Below, one piece after another: positions 1 to 7,070 of a stretch of DNA of 30,740 bases. This DNA is from Clostridiales bacterium UBA3953 (lineage in GTDB: Bacteria; Bacillota; Clostridia; Oscillospirales; CAG-272). Positions within the stretch are counted from its first letter, which is position 1. Each line of letters begins with the position of its first letter. Location of the stretch: contig DGDL01000082.1 in the NCBI GenBank assembly GCA_002385415.1, positions 1 to 30,740 on the forward strand, given 5' to 3'. Both the position numbers and the translations under genes were made by a program. The notes below the pieces were generated by a model, which did no database searches, was not told where the DNA came from, and worked only from the letters and a program-made list of their open reading frames with translations.

Positions 1-490
1 TCGAGTCGAGATACACGCTCGGACACGACAACACCCTGCCCAGCCGGCCCTCGTCGACAAGCTGTTTGGCGCGCTGCCTCGCGGGGAAGAAGCGGTTGTG
101 GAACACAACCTGTGCGCGGATACCGGCACGCCCGGCAAGCTCTGCCACCTCGTCGGCCTGCTCGGGCGTGATGCACAGCGGCTTTTCGCAGTATATATGC
201 TTTTTCGCTGCGATAGCTTTCTTGAGCATATCGTAATGGTAAATGTTCGGAGTGCAAATGTCGACCACGTCGACGTCGGGACGAGCGATAATCTCGTTAA
301 GGCTCGACGCAGGCTCGCATCCGATCAAATCTGCGGCGGCGCGAGCCGTTTCGACATGTGCGGTTGCGACGCTCACCACGCGCGCGTCGAACCCGAGCGG
401 ATTGTAAAAGTATTTAAGGTTCTCTATAACATAGGAGTGGGTTTTGCCCATGGAGCCGAACCCGACAATCCCAATACCGATTTGTTTCAC
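1..490 (-). CDS. Gfo/Idh/MocA family oxidoreductase, N-terminal part (cut by window start)
   Basis: This is the N-terminal 163 residues of an NAD(P)-dependent dehydrogenase of the Gfo/Idh/MocA family, which usually oxidises or epimerises sugars and inositols in the cytoplasm. The Rossmann dinucleotide motif GIVGFGSMG lies at residues 7-15. The family strand-loop VDVVDICTPN and the hallmark EKPL (lysine typical of the catalytic EKP motif) follow at about residues 78-107. The start is GTG at 490, chosen because GGAGGG sits six bases upstream and the Rossmann fold begins right after it. The C-terminal substrate domain is beyond the window, so the substrate cannot be named. A promoter lies just upstream at 530-558. 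The family call is sure; the specific function is unknown. Confidence 0.93.
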   Translation of the reverse strand, partial: MKQIGIGIVGFGSMGKTHSYVIENLKYFYNPLGFDARVVSVATAHVETARAAADLIGCEPASSLNEIIARPDVDVVDICTPNIYHYDMLKKAIAAKKHIYCEKPLCITPEQADEVAELAGRAGIRAQVVFHNRFFPARQRAKQLVDEGRLGRVLSCPSVYLDS

Positions 491-529
491 TTGATACCCT
501 CCGGCAATTTTTTCGACCACTGACTTAAT

Positions 530-558
530 ATTATACATGCCCGGGCCGGATTTTACAA
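530..558 (-). promoter_or_regulatory. Promoter of the oxidoreductase gene
   Basis: On the minus strand TTGTAA (558-553) and TATAAT (535-530) are separated by exactly 17 bases. Transcription would start near 523, giving a leader of about 33 nt before the GTG at 490. The -10 matches the sigma-A consensus perfectly and the -35 matches at four of six positions. Confidence 0.7.
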
Positions 559-580
559 CAGATTTTTTTAATTTTGGGGC

Positions 581-609
581 TTGCAAAATCAAAAAGAATG
601 TGCTATAAT
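581..609 (+). promoter_or_regulatory. Promoter of the tRNA-Ser gene
   Basis: TTGCAA (581-586) and TATAAT (604-609) have a 17-base spacer, and TGC before the -10 makes it an extended -10 element. The start site would be near 616, about 24 bases before the mature tRNA 5' end. Confidence 0.8.
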
Positions 610-639
610 ATATAACCGACAGCGGATATGTCTCTATAC

Positions 640-728
640 GGAGAGGTATCGAAGTGGTCATAACGGGGCTGACTCGAAATCAGTTTGCGCGCAAGCGCAC
701 GTGGGTTCGAATCCCACCCTCTCCGCCA
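640..728 (+). tRNA. tRNA-Ser, anticodon CGA
   Basis: The acceptor arm GGAGAGG (640-646) pairs with CCTCTCC (718-724), followed by G and an encoded CCA (726-728). The anticodon loop CTCGAAA between GCTGA and TCAGT gives anticodon CGA, which reads UCG serine codons. A long variable arm (GCGCGCAAGCGC region, about 687-699) is typical of class II tRNA-Ser, and the T loop GTTCGAATC follows. A promoter and an intrinsic terminator flank it, so it is a single-gene unit. Confidence 0.97.
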
Positions 729-737
729 AATGTAAAA

Positions 738-775
738 AACAGGCTGCAAGCGAAAAACTTGCGGCCTGTTTTTTT
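738..775 (+). terminator. Intrinsic terminator of tRNA-Ser
   Basis: A 13-bp stem with one G-U pair (738-750 with 758-770) and a seven-base loop is followed by a run of T. It lies nine bases after the tRNA CCA. Confidence 0.92.
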
Positions 776-802
776 GCGGGCGAAATCGGATAAGGCAAAC
801 AA

Positions 803-834
803 ATCCCCACAACGAAACCTGCGGGGACGTTTCG
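803..834 (-). terminator. Possible weak terminator after the solute-binding protein gene
   Basis: Just past the stop codon at 838, two mutually exclusive minus-strand hairpins can form: CGAAAC/GTTTCG (834-829 with 818-813) and GTCCCC/GGGGAT (828-823 with 808-803). The second runs into TTGTTTG. Stems are short and the T tract is broken, so this is tentative. Confidence 0.35.
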
Positions 835-837
835 TAT

Positions 838-2337
838 TTAGCTTTCCTGTTCCAGTTTTTGCATCAGTTTGTCGATTTCGGACTGGGCTTTTTTCTGCAG
901 TGCTGCGTATCTTGAGGCGAAATTAGTGGCGCCGGAGGTTACCATCTGCGAGAAAAGCGACTGCACGCCGCCGAAATCGTATATGTTTGCGATGTCGTAC
1001 ACCCGGTTTTCGAAGATCAGGTTTAGCATGTTCGAGGAATCCTCGTCACGCAGCGCTTTATGGCGCACGGTCGTGTCGATAAAAGCGGGCGTTAATATCT
1101 GCTGGCTGTGGTAGCCCATCGCCTCAAGCACATGGCCGGTCATTTCGAGGTCGGTATTAGTTTTGGGCACAACGGCGAAGGTGCTCCACCAGGTGTTGAC
1201 GGGGCAAAGGTAGGAATCTTGCGCCTCGTTCAATTTCGGGGGAGGCAGAACGCCGAAGTCGGCGTCCATCGCGCGCAGGTTCAGAGAGATCATGATCTGA
1301 TTGTTGTAGAAAAGCGCACGGTTTTCGATAAACATCGGAAGCATCATATCTGAAAATGGGTTATCATATTTCGATGTAAAATTGCTTGCGAGGATGTTCA
1401 GGTCTTTGTTGGCCATAAAGGGCACCATTTTTTCAATCAGCGCGGCTGCACGCTCCACGTCGACCGCAAGAGCGGGAATGCCTGTGGAATCCTTCTCGGT
1501 AAACCGTACACCGCAGGCAAGCGCGGTATAGCGCATGGAGTCAGGCTCGCAAAGCATGCCGAAACTGTCGGCAACAGTCATGGCGCTGTCGCCGTCGAGA
1601 TCGCGTGCGGCTATTTTGCACATTTCAATTGCGCGATCAATTGTCCATTTGCCATCATATACAAGCTGATATGGGTCGTCAAGCCGCAGTGTATCGAACA
1701 GCTGCTTGTTGAAGAAGTAGCATATTGCAGAGTATGCGGTGTAAAGGCTGATGTCGCCGGTGATGACATGAGTTTTGCCGAACATCGTAAACTCTTCAAG
1801 CGCGTTTTTATCCCACCACGAGCGGGATAAATCGAGTGTTGGTATGCCGCCGAGGTCGATAAGGCAACCGGAACCGAGCAACGGCTGCAGAGTGAACGCG
1901 ATTACCATAGCGTAGTCGACAGTGTCGTCATCCGCAAGCACCAGTTTCTGAATCTCAGATCCGGTTTGTGAACGCCCAGGCAGTACGTATTGAGTAATTT
2001 TGATGTTCAGATCATTTGAAACAGCAAGGTTGCGCCGGTAGATACTGTCGTTGAGCGGGTCGCCGGATTCGGTATCGGCAAACACTTCGCAATAGTTGGC
2101 AGCATTCCATTTGCTGGTTTCGGAGGATTTGTTAAAGTCGACCGCCGCGAGACAGAACTCCGCGCCTTCATAGTCGACATCGGGCGCGATATATTCCTGT
2201 GTTTCGGATTCTTCGGTCAGTACCGTCGCTGTCTCCGACGTATCAGCAGGAGCCGCTGGCGTGTCGCCGCATGACGCAAGCATGGTAGCCGTCATAACGG
2301 CGCACAGTAGAAGCGCGATGAAGCGGTGGGATTTCAT
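838..2337 (-). CDS. ABC-type extracellular solute-binding lipoprotein
   Basis: A 499-residue secreted lipoprotein. A positively charged start, a hydrophobic stretch and the lipobox LASC put the lipidated cysteine at residue 23, followed by an Ala/Thr/Pro/Glu-rich linker. The length and fold-like pattern (an aromatic-rich region around KWTIDRAIEM, a long helical C terminus) resemble the family 1 sugar-binding proteins of clostridial ABC importers, so a saccharide ligand is likely but not shown. The start ATG at 2337 has GGAGG eight bases upstream. No permease or ATPase for an importer adjoins it: upstream is a GH5 gene transcribed the same way but behind its own terminator, and downstream is the tRNA. 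It therefore looks like an orphan binding protein sharing a permease encoded elsewhere. Family placement is by pattern only. Confidence 0.85.
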   Translation of the reverse strand: MKSHRFIALLLCAVMTATMLASCGDTPAAPADTSETATVLTEESETQEYIAPDVDYEGAEFCLAAVDFNKSSETSKWNAANYCEVFADTESGDPLNDSIYRRNLAVSNDLNIKITQYVLPGRSQTGSEIQKLVLADDDTVDYAMVIAFTLQPLLGSGCLIDLGGIPTLDLSRSWWDKNALEEFTMFGKTHVITGDISLYTAYSAICYFFNKQLFDTLRLDDPYQLVYDGKWTIDRAIEMCKIAARDLDGDSAMTVADSFGMLCEPDSMRYTALACGVRFTEKDSTGIPALAVDVERAAALIEKMVPFMANKDLNILASNFTSKYDNPFSDMMLPMFIENRALFYNNQIMISLNLRAMDADFGVLPPPKLNEAQDSYLCPVNTWWSTFAVVPKTNTDLEMTGHVLEAMGYHSQQILTPAFIDTTVRHKALRDEDSSNMLNLIFENRVYDIANIYDFGGVQSLFSQMVTSGATNFASRYAALQKKAQSEIDKLMQKLEQES

Positions 2338-2445
2338 GGTTCTGGCCTCCTTGTACTATTAGATTACGGCAAAATCATTGTCATAAAATGCCGGAAAGCT
2401 ATGCTATTTGTCAAAGCGCCCAAATATTATTATAGTTGCTATAAT

Positions 2446-2474
2446 ATTGTATCATGCTAATTTTATAATGTCAA
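2446..2474 (-). promoter_or_regulatory. Strong promoter of the solute-binding protein gene
   Basis: Perfect TTGACA (2474-2469), a 17-base spacer ending in TGA, then TACAAT (2451-2446), giving an extended -10. The predicted start is near 2439, leaving a leader of about 100 nt. Confidence 0.85.
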
Positions 2475-2594
2475 GAAAATGCTGTATTTTTGTGGCAGAT
2501 TTCACTGCGGTATATTGAATAAACCGTTTAAGCTGCAAAAACCATGCCGTACTCAAGGCGTTTGGGTATGGTTCGTCGATGTGCGCGCCGCAAA

Positions 2595-2629
2595 AAACCG
2601 GGGGAGACTTCGGAAAGCTCCCCCGGTTT
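2595..2629 (-). terminator. Terminator hairpin of the GH5 gene (GGGGGAG family, copy 1)
   Basis: A 12-bp perfect stem (2595-2606 with 2618-2629) and an 11-base loop. On the minus strand it is followed by six T, so it is a canonical intrinsic terminator for the gene ending at 2699. Its core GGGGGAG/CTCCCCC recurs in five other places in the window. Confidence 0.88.
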
Positions 2630-2698
2630 GCTATTTGCAGCTTATGACAATACTAAAAGTTGTCGCGGCACACTGCTATATGCCGTAAATTGACGCAA

Positions 2699-3700
2699 TT
2701 ACTTTTGCATACCGCTCTTTATAATCTCGAGAAGCTCGCGGTCGACGTTGAATCCTTTGTACTGCTCGTATTTGGTGTCAGGGCGGCCGTGCTCGATTAT
2801 ACCGAACGCGCCCTTGAAGTTCCACATCGAGTAGCCCCAGCCAAAGTCGGCGAGCACCGAGATAAGGTCGGCATACCAGCGCAGCGCGATGTCGTTCGGC
2901 AGCTTGTTGTAGCAGCCGAACTCGCCGATATGGATCTCGACGCCTTTCTTTTCCACCTCGCGCCACGGATCGTAGTAGCGGCGGATTGTCTCGCGGTCGG
3001 CATACTCGCCCGGTGCGACCCTGCCCGGATACTCGGGCATCTCGAACTTGTCGGCGCCGCGTGCCCATTCGGCCTTGTAGTGGGTCACCTGGAACGGGTA
3101 GTATCCGCGCCCGCTGTGGATGGCGCCGGTGTCGGCGAGCTCGGGTATGGCAGTGCCGCCGCCGTCAAACCCGTTTATGACTATCGGGCGGTCGGGGTCG
3201 ACCTTACGAATTTCTGCTATGGCGGCGCGAATGACCTTCTCATGGTCGTCCCGTGTGCAGGGGTGGGTCGGCGGCTGGTTCGACGGCTCGTTGACAAGGT
3301 CGAAGCTGAGCTTCTCGCCAGTTATACCCTTGTAGCGCTCGGCAAGCGTGCGCCAAATGAAGTAGAAACCCTCCTGTGCCTCGGCGTCACGCCAAAGGTT
3401 GTGTTTTTCGATGTGCGGCCGGTTGATGCAGTAGCCCGGCGCGCGGTGGATGTTGAAGCTGACATGCAGCCCGAACGAGTTGCAGGTCTCTATGTAGCGG
3501 TCGATATATTCGAGTATCCGCTCGTCGGGATTCAGGTAGTCATAATCGTGTGTCCAGAAGCGGTAGTCGGTCGGGATGCGCACGAAGTTGAAGCCCTCGC
3601 TTGCTACAAACTCAAGCTCGCGCAGGTCAGGCTCTTTGGGTTCCGGGTTCCACTGGTTTTTCGCGTACATCCACAGGAAGTTGAATCCGTACTTCTTCAT
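2699..3700 (-). CDS. Glycoside hydrolase family 5 protein (endoglucanase/mannanase-like)
   Basis: A 333-residue (beta/alpha)8 glycosidase. The GH5 marks are all present: FVRIPTDYRFW near residues 39-49, NIHRAPG with its conserved His near 85, the acid/base Glu in LVNEPS (about 138), and the nucleophile Glu in IGEFG (about 260). No signal peptide is seen, so it probably acts in the cytoplasm on imported oligosaccharides. The start is ATG at 3700, with GGGGGT seven bases upstream. An in-frame ATG at 3733 overlaps the -10 box and lies upstream of the expected transcription start, so it cannot be used. It has its own promoter and terminator. The upstream neighbour of the solute-binding gene suggests shared carbohydrate use. 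Substrate cannot be read from the sequence. Confidence 0.92.
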   Translation of the reverse strand: MKKYGFNFLWMYAKNQWNPEPKEPDLRELEFVASEGFNFVRIPTDYRFWTHDYDYLNPDERILEYIDRYIETCNSFGLHVSFNIHRAPGYCINRPHIEKHNLWRDAEAQEGFYFIWRTLAERYKGITGEKLSFDLVNEPSNQPPTHPCTRDDHEKVIRAAIAEIRKVDPDRPIVINGFDGGGTAIPELADTGAIHSGRGYYPFQVTHYKAEWARGADKFEMPEYPGRVAPGEYADRETIRRYYDPWREVEKKGVEIHIGEFGCYNKLPNDIALRWYADLISVLADFGWGYSMWNFKGAFGIIEHGRPDTKYEQYKGFNVDRELLEIIKSGMQK

Positions 3701-3733
3701 TGCTTTACCCCCAAATGCGTAAGAATTACCCAT

Positions 3734-3762
3734 ATTATAGCACTCAAGCGGGGTTATTGCAA
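3734..3762 (-). promoter_or_regulatory. Promoter of the GH5 gene
   Basis: TTGCAA (3762-3757), 17 bases, TATAAT (3739-3734), with TGC before the -10. Transcription would begin near 3727, giving a leader of about 27 nt to the ATG at 3700. This is the same TTGCAA-17-TGCTATAAT layout as the tRNA-Ser promoter. Confidence 0.85.
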
Positions 3763-3998
3763 TGATATAGCAGCGCTATTTGTAAGGTGTTTTGAAATCA
3801 AAGGTTGTCAAGTTATACTGTTATTCGGCGGGTTTCATGCACTTTTCTTTTTATAAGAGATATTTGCCCAGCCGATTTTGTGCCGGCAAATGCGGGCGTG
3901 TGCAGCAGAGTGTTGCACAAACGTGCATGTATCTCTCCCCCGGCGGCTGGCCACTGTACACATCCCGCAAAAAAACCGGTACGATATTTTTAGAAGGG
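3763..3998. other. Intergenic region, no gene recognised
   Basis: No open frame here has a credible start, ribosome site or recognisable product, and no clear RNA structure was seen. It lies between the GH5 promoter and the ATPase 3' hairpin. Confidence 0.6.
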
Positions 3999-4030
3999 TG
4001 TGGGGAGCTTTTTCAAAAAAGCTCCCCACA
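3999..4030 (-). terminator. Near-perfect hairpin at the ATPase 3' end (GGGGAGC family, copy 2)
   Basis: A 15-bp perfect stem (3999-4013 with 4016-4030) with a two-base turn abuts the ATPase stop codon (4031-4033) with no gap. The A/T run is inside the upper stem and no T tract follows on either strand, so it is terminator-like but not canonical. Confidence 0.7.
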
Positions 4031-5935
4031 TTAATTGACCCGCTTCAGTGTGCGCAGCGAGTTTAAAATTGCGATAAGCGCCACACCCACGTCGGCGAAC
4101 ACCGCTGCCCACATCGTCGCCACACCCAGCGCGCCCAGCAGCAGTATCAAGCCCTTGACGCCCAGTGAGAACAAAATGTTTTGGCCTGCCACCCTCATCG
4201 TCCTGCGCGCGATTTTAATGACAACTGCCAGCTTCGACGGCTCGTCGTTCATAATAACCACGTCCGCAGCCTCAATAGCCGCGTCCGAGCCGAGCCCGCC
4301 CATCGCAACGCCCACGTCTGCACGCGCCAACACCGGCGCATCGTTGATACCGTCGCCCACAAACACCAGCCTGCCCGACGCCGACAGCTCGCCCATCAGC
4401 TCCTCGACCGCGCTCACCTTTTGGTCGGGCAGCAGCTCCGCCCGCACTCGAGCGATTCCCAGCCGCGTTGCCACACGCTCGGCGATGTTCTGCGCGTCGC
4501 CGGTCAGCATCACAATGTTTTTCACGCCTGCCTTGCGAAGTCCGTCCACCGCCGCGGTTGCATCCCCCTTCAGCGCGTCCGCAATCATTATGTAGCCTAT
4601 GTACCTGCCGCCCTCCGCGACATATACCACCGTCCCCGGCTCGGCAGAGGCGTCATCATGGTCGACGCCGAGCCGCGCCATCAGCCTGGCGTTACCCGCC
4701 GCTATCCTCCTGCCGTCCACCATGGCGGTCACGCCGCAGCCCGGTACCTCCTCGACGTCAGACACGCGCGCACCGTCCGGCTCGGCGCCGTAAGCCTGTC
4801 GCAGCGACTGCGCAATAGGATGGGTCGAGTAGATTTCCGCATGTGCCGCAAGCTCGAGAAGCTCGAGCTCGGTTACGCCGCGCGGCACTATTTTTTGAAC
4901 GCTAAACACGCCTTTTGTCAGCGTGCCGGTTTTGTCAATCGCAACCGTCTCAGCTTTGGCAAGCGCCTCAAGGTAGTTGCCGCCCTTAACGAGTATACCG
5001 GCACGCGAAGCGCCGCCGATCCCGCCGAAAAAGCTCAGCGGCACCGATATCACCAGTGCGCAGGGGCAGGAGATTACAAGAAACGTCAGCGCCCTGTAAA
5101 CCCAGTCCGCAAAGCTCGCGCCGGGTATCAGCAGCGGCGGCAGCGTCGCGATGAACGCCGCTAAAAGCACTACCGCCGGCGTGTAATATCGCGCGAACCT
5201 GGTGATGAACCGCTCGGGGCGCGACTTTTTAGCGCTCGCGTTCTCGACAAGGTCGAGTATCCGGCTTGCCGTCGATTCGCCGAACGGCTTGGTAGCGCGC
5301 GCCACAAGCAGCCCGCCCGCATTGATGCTGCCGGAAAGTATCGAGTCACCCGGCAACACCTCGCGCGGTACCGATTCGCCGGTCAGCGCCGCAGTGTCGA
5401 GCATCGAGCGCCCCTCCACAACCTCGGCGTCGAGCGGTACGCGCTCGCCGGGCCTTATAACTATCAGCTCGCCAACCTCAACATCGCCGGGGTCGACGCG
5501 CTCGACAGTGTCGCCCCGCTTTACATTGGCGTAATCGGGCCGGATGTCCATCAGCTCCGCGATTGATTTGCGTGAGCGGCCAACCGCCCAGCTCTGAAAC
5601 AGCTCGCCAATTTGATAAAACAGCATGACGGCGACGCCTTCGCTCTGCTCGCCGATGATAAACGCGCCGACCGCGGCGATAGACATCAAGAAGTGTTCGT
5701 CGAAAATCTCGCCGCGCAGTATGCCACGCAGCGCCGCGAATATAATACTGCCGCCCACAGCAGCCAGTGCAGCAAGGTACAGCGCGGATTTCAGCGCCAC
5801 GCTGTCGGCATTTATGAGTATAGCCGCGGCGTAAACAGCGCCGCCGGCTAAAATTTGAGCCAGTCGCCTTTGGTTCGGTGAAAGCCTTATTTTATCTCTC
5901 TTTTTAGCGATGATTTTTGCCACTGCGTAGATCAA
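4031..5935 (-). CDS. cadA: Zn2+/Cd2+/Pb2+-exporting P-type ATPase (P1B-2), without its own HMA domain
   Basis: A 634-residue membrane pump that exports divalent metal with ATP hydrolysis. It shows TGES (185-188), the metal-binding CPC in a transmembrane helix (290-292), the phosphorylated DKTGT (334-338), the HP dipeptide (372-373) and GDGIND (527-532). Lys 594 and Asp 615, 21 residues apart in the last helices, match the Lys/Asp pair of Zn/Cd pumps such as ZntA and separate it from copper pumps. The start is TTG at 5935, with AGGAG eight bases upstream and only one base after the stop of the upstream HMA gene, so translation is coupled. The usual N-terminal metal-binding domain is missing here and is made by that neighbour. 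Control is by the two-operator promoter at 6193-6252. Confidence 0.95.
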   Translation of the reverse strand: MIYAVAKIIAKKRDKIRLSPNQRRLAQILAGGAVYAAAILINADSVALKSALYLAALAAVGGSIIFAALRGILRGEIFDEHFLMSIAAVGAFIIGEQSEGVAVMLFYQIGELFQSWAVGRSRKSIAELMDIRPDYANVKRGDTVERVDPGDVEVGELIVIRPGERVPLDAEVVEGRSMLDTAALTGESVPREVLPGDSILSGSINAGGLLVARATKPFGESTASRILDLVENASAKKSRPERFITRFARYYTPAVVLLAAFIATLPPLLIPGASFADWVYRALTFLVISCPCALVISVPLSFFGGIGGASRAGILVKGGNYLEALAKAETVAIDKTGTLTKGVFSVQKIVPRGVTELELLELAAHAEIYSTHPIAQSLRQAYGAEPDGARVSDVEEVPGCGVTAMVDGRRIAAGNARLMARLGVDHDDASAEPGTVVYVAEGGRYIGYIMIADALKGDATAAVDGLRKAGVKNIVMLTGDAQNIAERVATRLGIARVRAELLPDQKVSAVEELMGELSASGRLVFVGDGINDAPVLARADVGVAMGGLGSDAAIEAADVVIMNDEPSKLAVVIKIARRTMRVAGQNILFSLGVKGLILLLGALGVATMWAAVFADVGVALIAILNSLRTLKRVN

Positions 5936-5936
5936 G

Positions 5937-6158
5937 TCAAGCGCTCCTCACAGATATGTCGGGATTTGCCTTCCTTATCGCCGCCTTGAGAGCATCGGCA
6001 AATTTTTCTGGCAAGTCACCGCTAAACTCAACCGTAAGCCTCTCGGTGAGAAAGTTTACATTTGCCGACGCCACCCCGTCAATCGCTTTCACCGCGCGCT
6101 CTATTTTCGAGGCGCAAACCGGGCAGTCCAGCCCTACAAGCTTAAATCTCCTCGTCAC
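5937..6158 (-). CDS. Small stand-alone heavy-metal-associated (HMA) domain protein
   Basis: A 73-residue cytoplasmic ferredoxin-like metal-binding domain. The motif GLDCPVC places the two metal cysteines at residues 12 and 15; the Asp before the first Cys is typical of Zn/Cd-type HMA domains (CadA, ZntA) rather than the MTCxxC of copper chaperones. The start is GTG at 6158, with GAGGG seven bases upstream; a TTG eight codons earlier lacks a ribosome site. It is the first gene of the metal-export operon and ends one base before the ATPase start in a different frame. It probably delivers metal to the ATPase or senses metal for it. A sequencing frameshift splitting one cadA gene is possible, but the AGGAG before the second start argues for two genes. 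Confidence 0.9.
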   Translation of the reverse strand: MTRRFKLVGLDCPVCASKIERAVKAIDGVASANVNFLTERLTVEFSGDLPEKFADALKAAIRKANPDISVRSA

Positions 6159-6192
6159 TTTATATCCCTCGCAGATCTTCAATTATATTAAC

Positions 6193-6212
6193 AGTTGAAC
6201 GGTCGTTCAACT
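6193..6212. promoter_or_regulatory. ArsR/SmtB-type operator, downstream site
   Basis: A 20-bp palindrome, AGTTGAAC-GGTC-GTTCAACT, lying just downstream of the predicted start of the metal-export transcript (near 6216). TTGAAC/GTTCAA half sites are typical of SmtB/CadC/ZiaR operators. The presumed binder is the CadC-like repressor encoded at 6395. Confidence 0.85.
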
Positions 6213-6222
6213 ATCTATATAC

Positions 6223-6252
6223 ATTATAGTTGAATGGACGTTCAACTGTCAA
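6223..6252 (-). promoter_or_regulatory. Promoter of the HMA-cadA operon
   Basis: Perfect TTGACA (6252-6247), an 18-base spacer, and perfect TATAAT (6228-6223). The spacer is filled by the upstream operator palindrome, so bound repressor would exclude RNA polymerase. The predicted start is near 6216. Confidence 0.92.
6228..6247. promoter_or_regulatory. ArsR/SmtB-type operator, within the promoter spacer
   Basis: A 20-bp palindrome, AGTTGAAT-GGAC-GTTCAACT, 35 bp centre to centre from the downstream copy. It overlaps the last base of the -35 and the first base of the -10 box. One mismatch separates its arms, unlike the perfect arms of the downstream site. Confidence 0.88.
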
Positions 6253-6330
6253 CGGTTTTTTCTAATCCGGCGAGTGAATTTTCTGTAAACGATTTGGTTT
6301 TTGGAGACGGAGGGTGCCGGCAGGTATTTA

Positions 6331-6358
6331 TTTTCAAAATAATTTATGTTAATATTAT
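6331..6358 (+). promoter_or_regulatory. Possible weak promoter of the repressor gene
   Basis: TTTTCA (6331-6336), 16 bases, TATTAT (6353-6358), giving a start near 6365 and a leader of about 30 nt. It lies about 85 bp from the nearest operator, so autoregulation through those sites is not obvious. Confidence 0.4.
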
Positions 6359-6394
6359 ATATAAAAGCACAGTGTGCCCACGGAGGTGATTGAC

Positions 6395-6775
6395 ATGGGC
6401 AAAAACAGTCCCGCGTGCGACTGTGACGTAATCCACGTTGACGTTGTGGAGGCGGTGCGCGAAAAAATGCCGGACGAGAGAGAGCTGGGCGCTTTATCGG
6501 ATTTTTTCAAGGTGCTCGGCGACAGTACGCGCGCGAAAATAATATCGGCGCTTGACGAAAGCGAGATGTGCGTGTGCGACCTTGCTGTGCTGCTGGGGAT
6601 GACGAAATCGGCTATCTCGCATCAGCTCGGGCTGCTGCGCAGAAGCAATCTGGTGAAAAACCGCCGCGAGGGCAGGGTAGTCTACTATTCGCTTTCCGAC
6701 GATCACATACGGCAAATCTATGAGATGGGCATCGAGCACATACGCGAGCTTGGCGGCGACGAGGAAGAGCAGTAG
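6395..6775 (+). CDS. cadC: CadC/SmtB-type metal-sensing repressor (ArsR family)
   Basis: A 126-residue winged-helix repressor that releases DNA on binding Zn, Cd or Pb. The DNA-recognition helix is in VLLGMTKSAISHQL (residues 65-78). Both known metal sites are complete: the alpha-3N site Cys8, Cys10, Cys59, Cys61 (motif CVCD), and the alpha-5 site Asp102, His104, His115, Glu118, with the same spacing as SmtB and staphylococcal CadC. The start is ATG at 6395, with GGAGGTGA five bases upstream; a GTG seven codons earlier lies ahead of this ribosome site and is rejected. It is divergent from the HMA-cadA operon and presumably binds the two palindromes there. An arsenic sensor is unlikely given the alpha-5 site. 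Confidence 0.95.
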   Translation: MGKNSPACDCDVIHVDVVEAVREKMPDERELGALSDFFKVLGDSTRAKIISALDESEMCVCDLAVLLGMTKSAISHQLGLLRRSNLVKNRREGRVVYYSLSDDHIRQIYEMGIEHIRELGGDEEEQ

Positions 6776-6801
6776 CCGCAACTGGAAAATACAGAAATGA
6801 G

Positions 6802-6834
6802 CTGCCGCAGGAGAGCGGTTATCCTCCGCGGCAG
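6802..6834 (+). terminator. Probable terminator hairpin after the repressor gene
   Basis: CTGCCGC-A-GGAG (6802-6813) pairs with CTCC-GCGGCAG (6824-6834), with one bulged A, 26 bases after the stop codon. No strong T run follows directly, so efficiency is uncertain. Confidence 0.5.
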
Positions 6835-6930
6835 TTGCGGCGAGTTTTCTCAGTAGAAAAAGGAGGCCTGCCGCAGCCAAATGGATAAAATACACATAAA
6901 AATTATCGCACAGTCCAATAAAAAGGCACA

Positions 6931-6964
6931 AATTTGGGGGAGCTTTTTAAAGCTCCCCCAAATT
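6931..6964. terminator. Perfect hairpin between convergent genes (GGGGGAGC family, copy 3)
   Basis: A perfect 16-bp stem (6931-6946 with 6949-6964) with a two-base turn, between the repressor and PEPCK genes which converge here. The stem ends in AAATTT, giving a short T stretch on both strands, so it may act in both directions. Confidence 0.75.
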
Positions 6965-7023
6965 TTGCGTTTCTCTGCTGTAGCTTTTGCACATCACAAG
7001 CCAACCGGCACAAGAAAATGCAA

Positions 7024-7051
7024 TCGGGGGAGCCACAGAAAGCTCCCCCGA
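7024..7051. terminator. Hairpin just past PEPCK (GGGGGAGC family, copy 4)
   Basis: A 10-bp perfect stem (7024-7033 with 7042-7051) with an eight-base loop, 19 bases beyond the PEPCK stop codon. It is the second member of the family in this 295-bp convergent gap. Confidence 0.7.
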
Positions 7052-7070
7052 CAATATCCATCGAATTGTA

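Noticed and set aside
98..523. Plus-strand frame at the left end
   Set aside because: Antisense to the Gfo/Idh/MocA gene, whose Rossmann motif and ribosome site are clear.
2660..3856. Long plus-strand open frame opposite the GH5 gene
   Set aside because: It is the complement of a clear GH5 coding sequence with catalytic motifs; no ribosome site or recognisable product.
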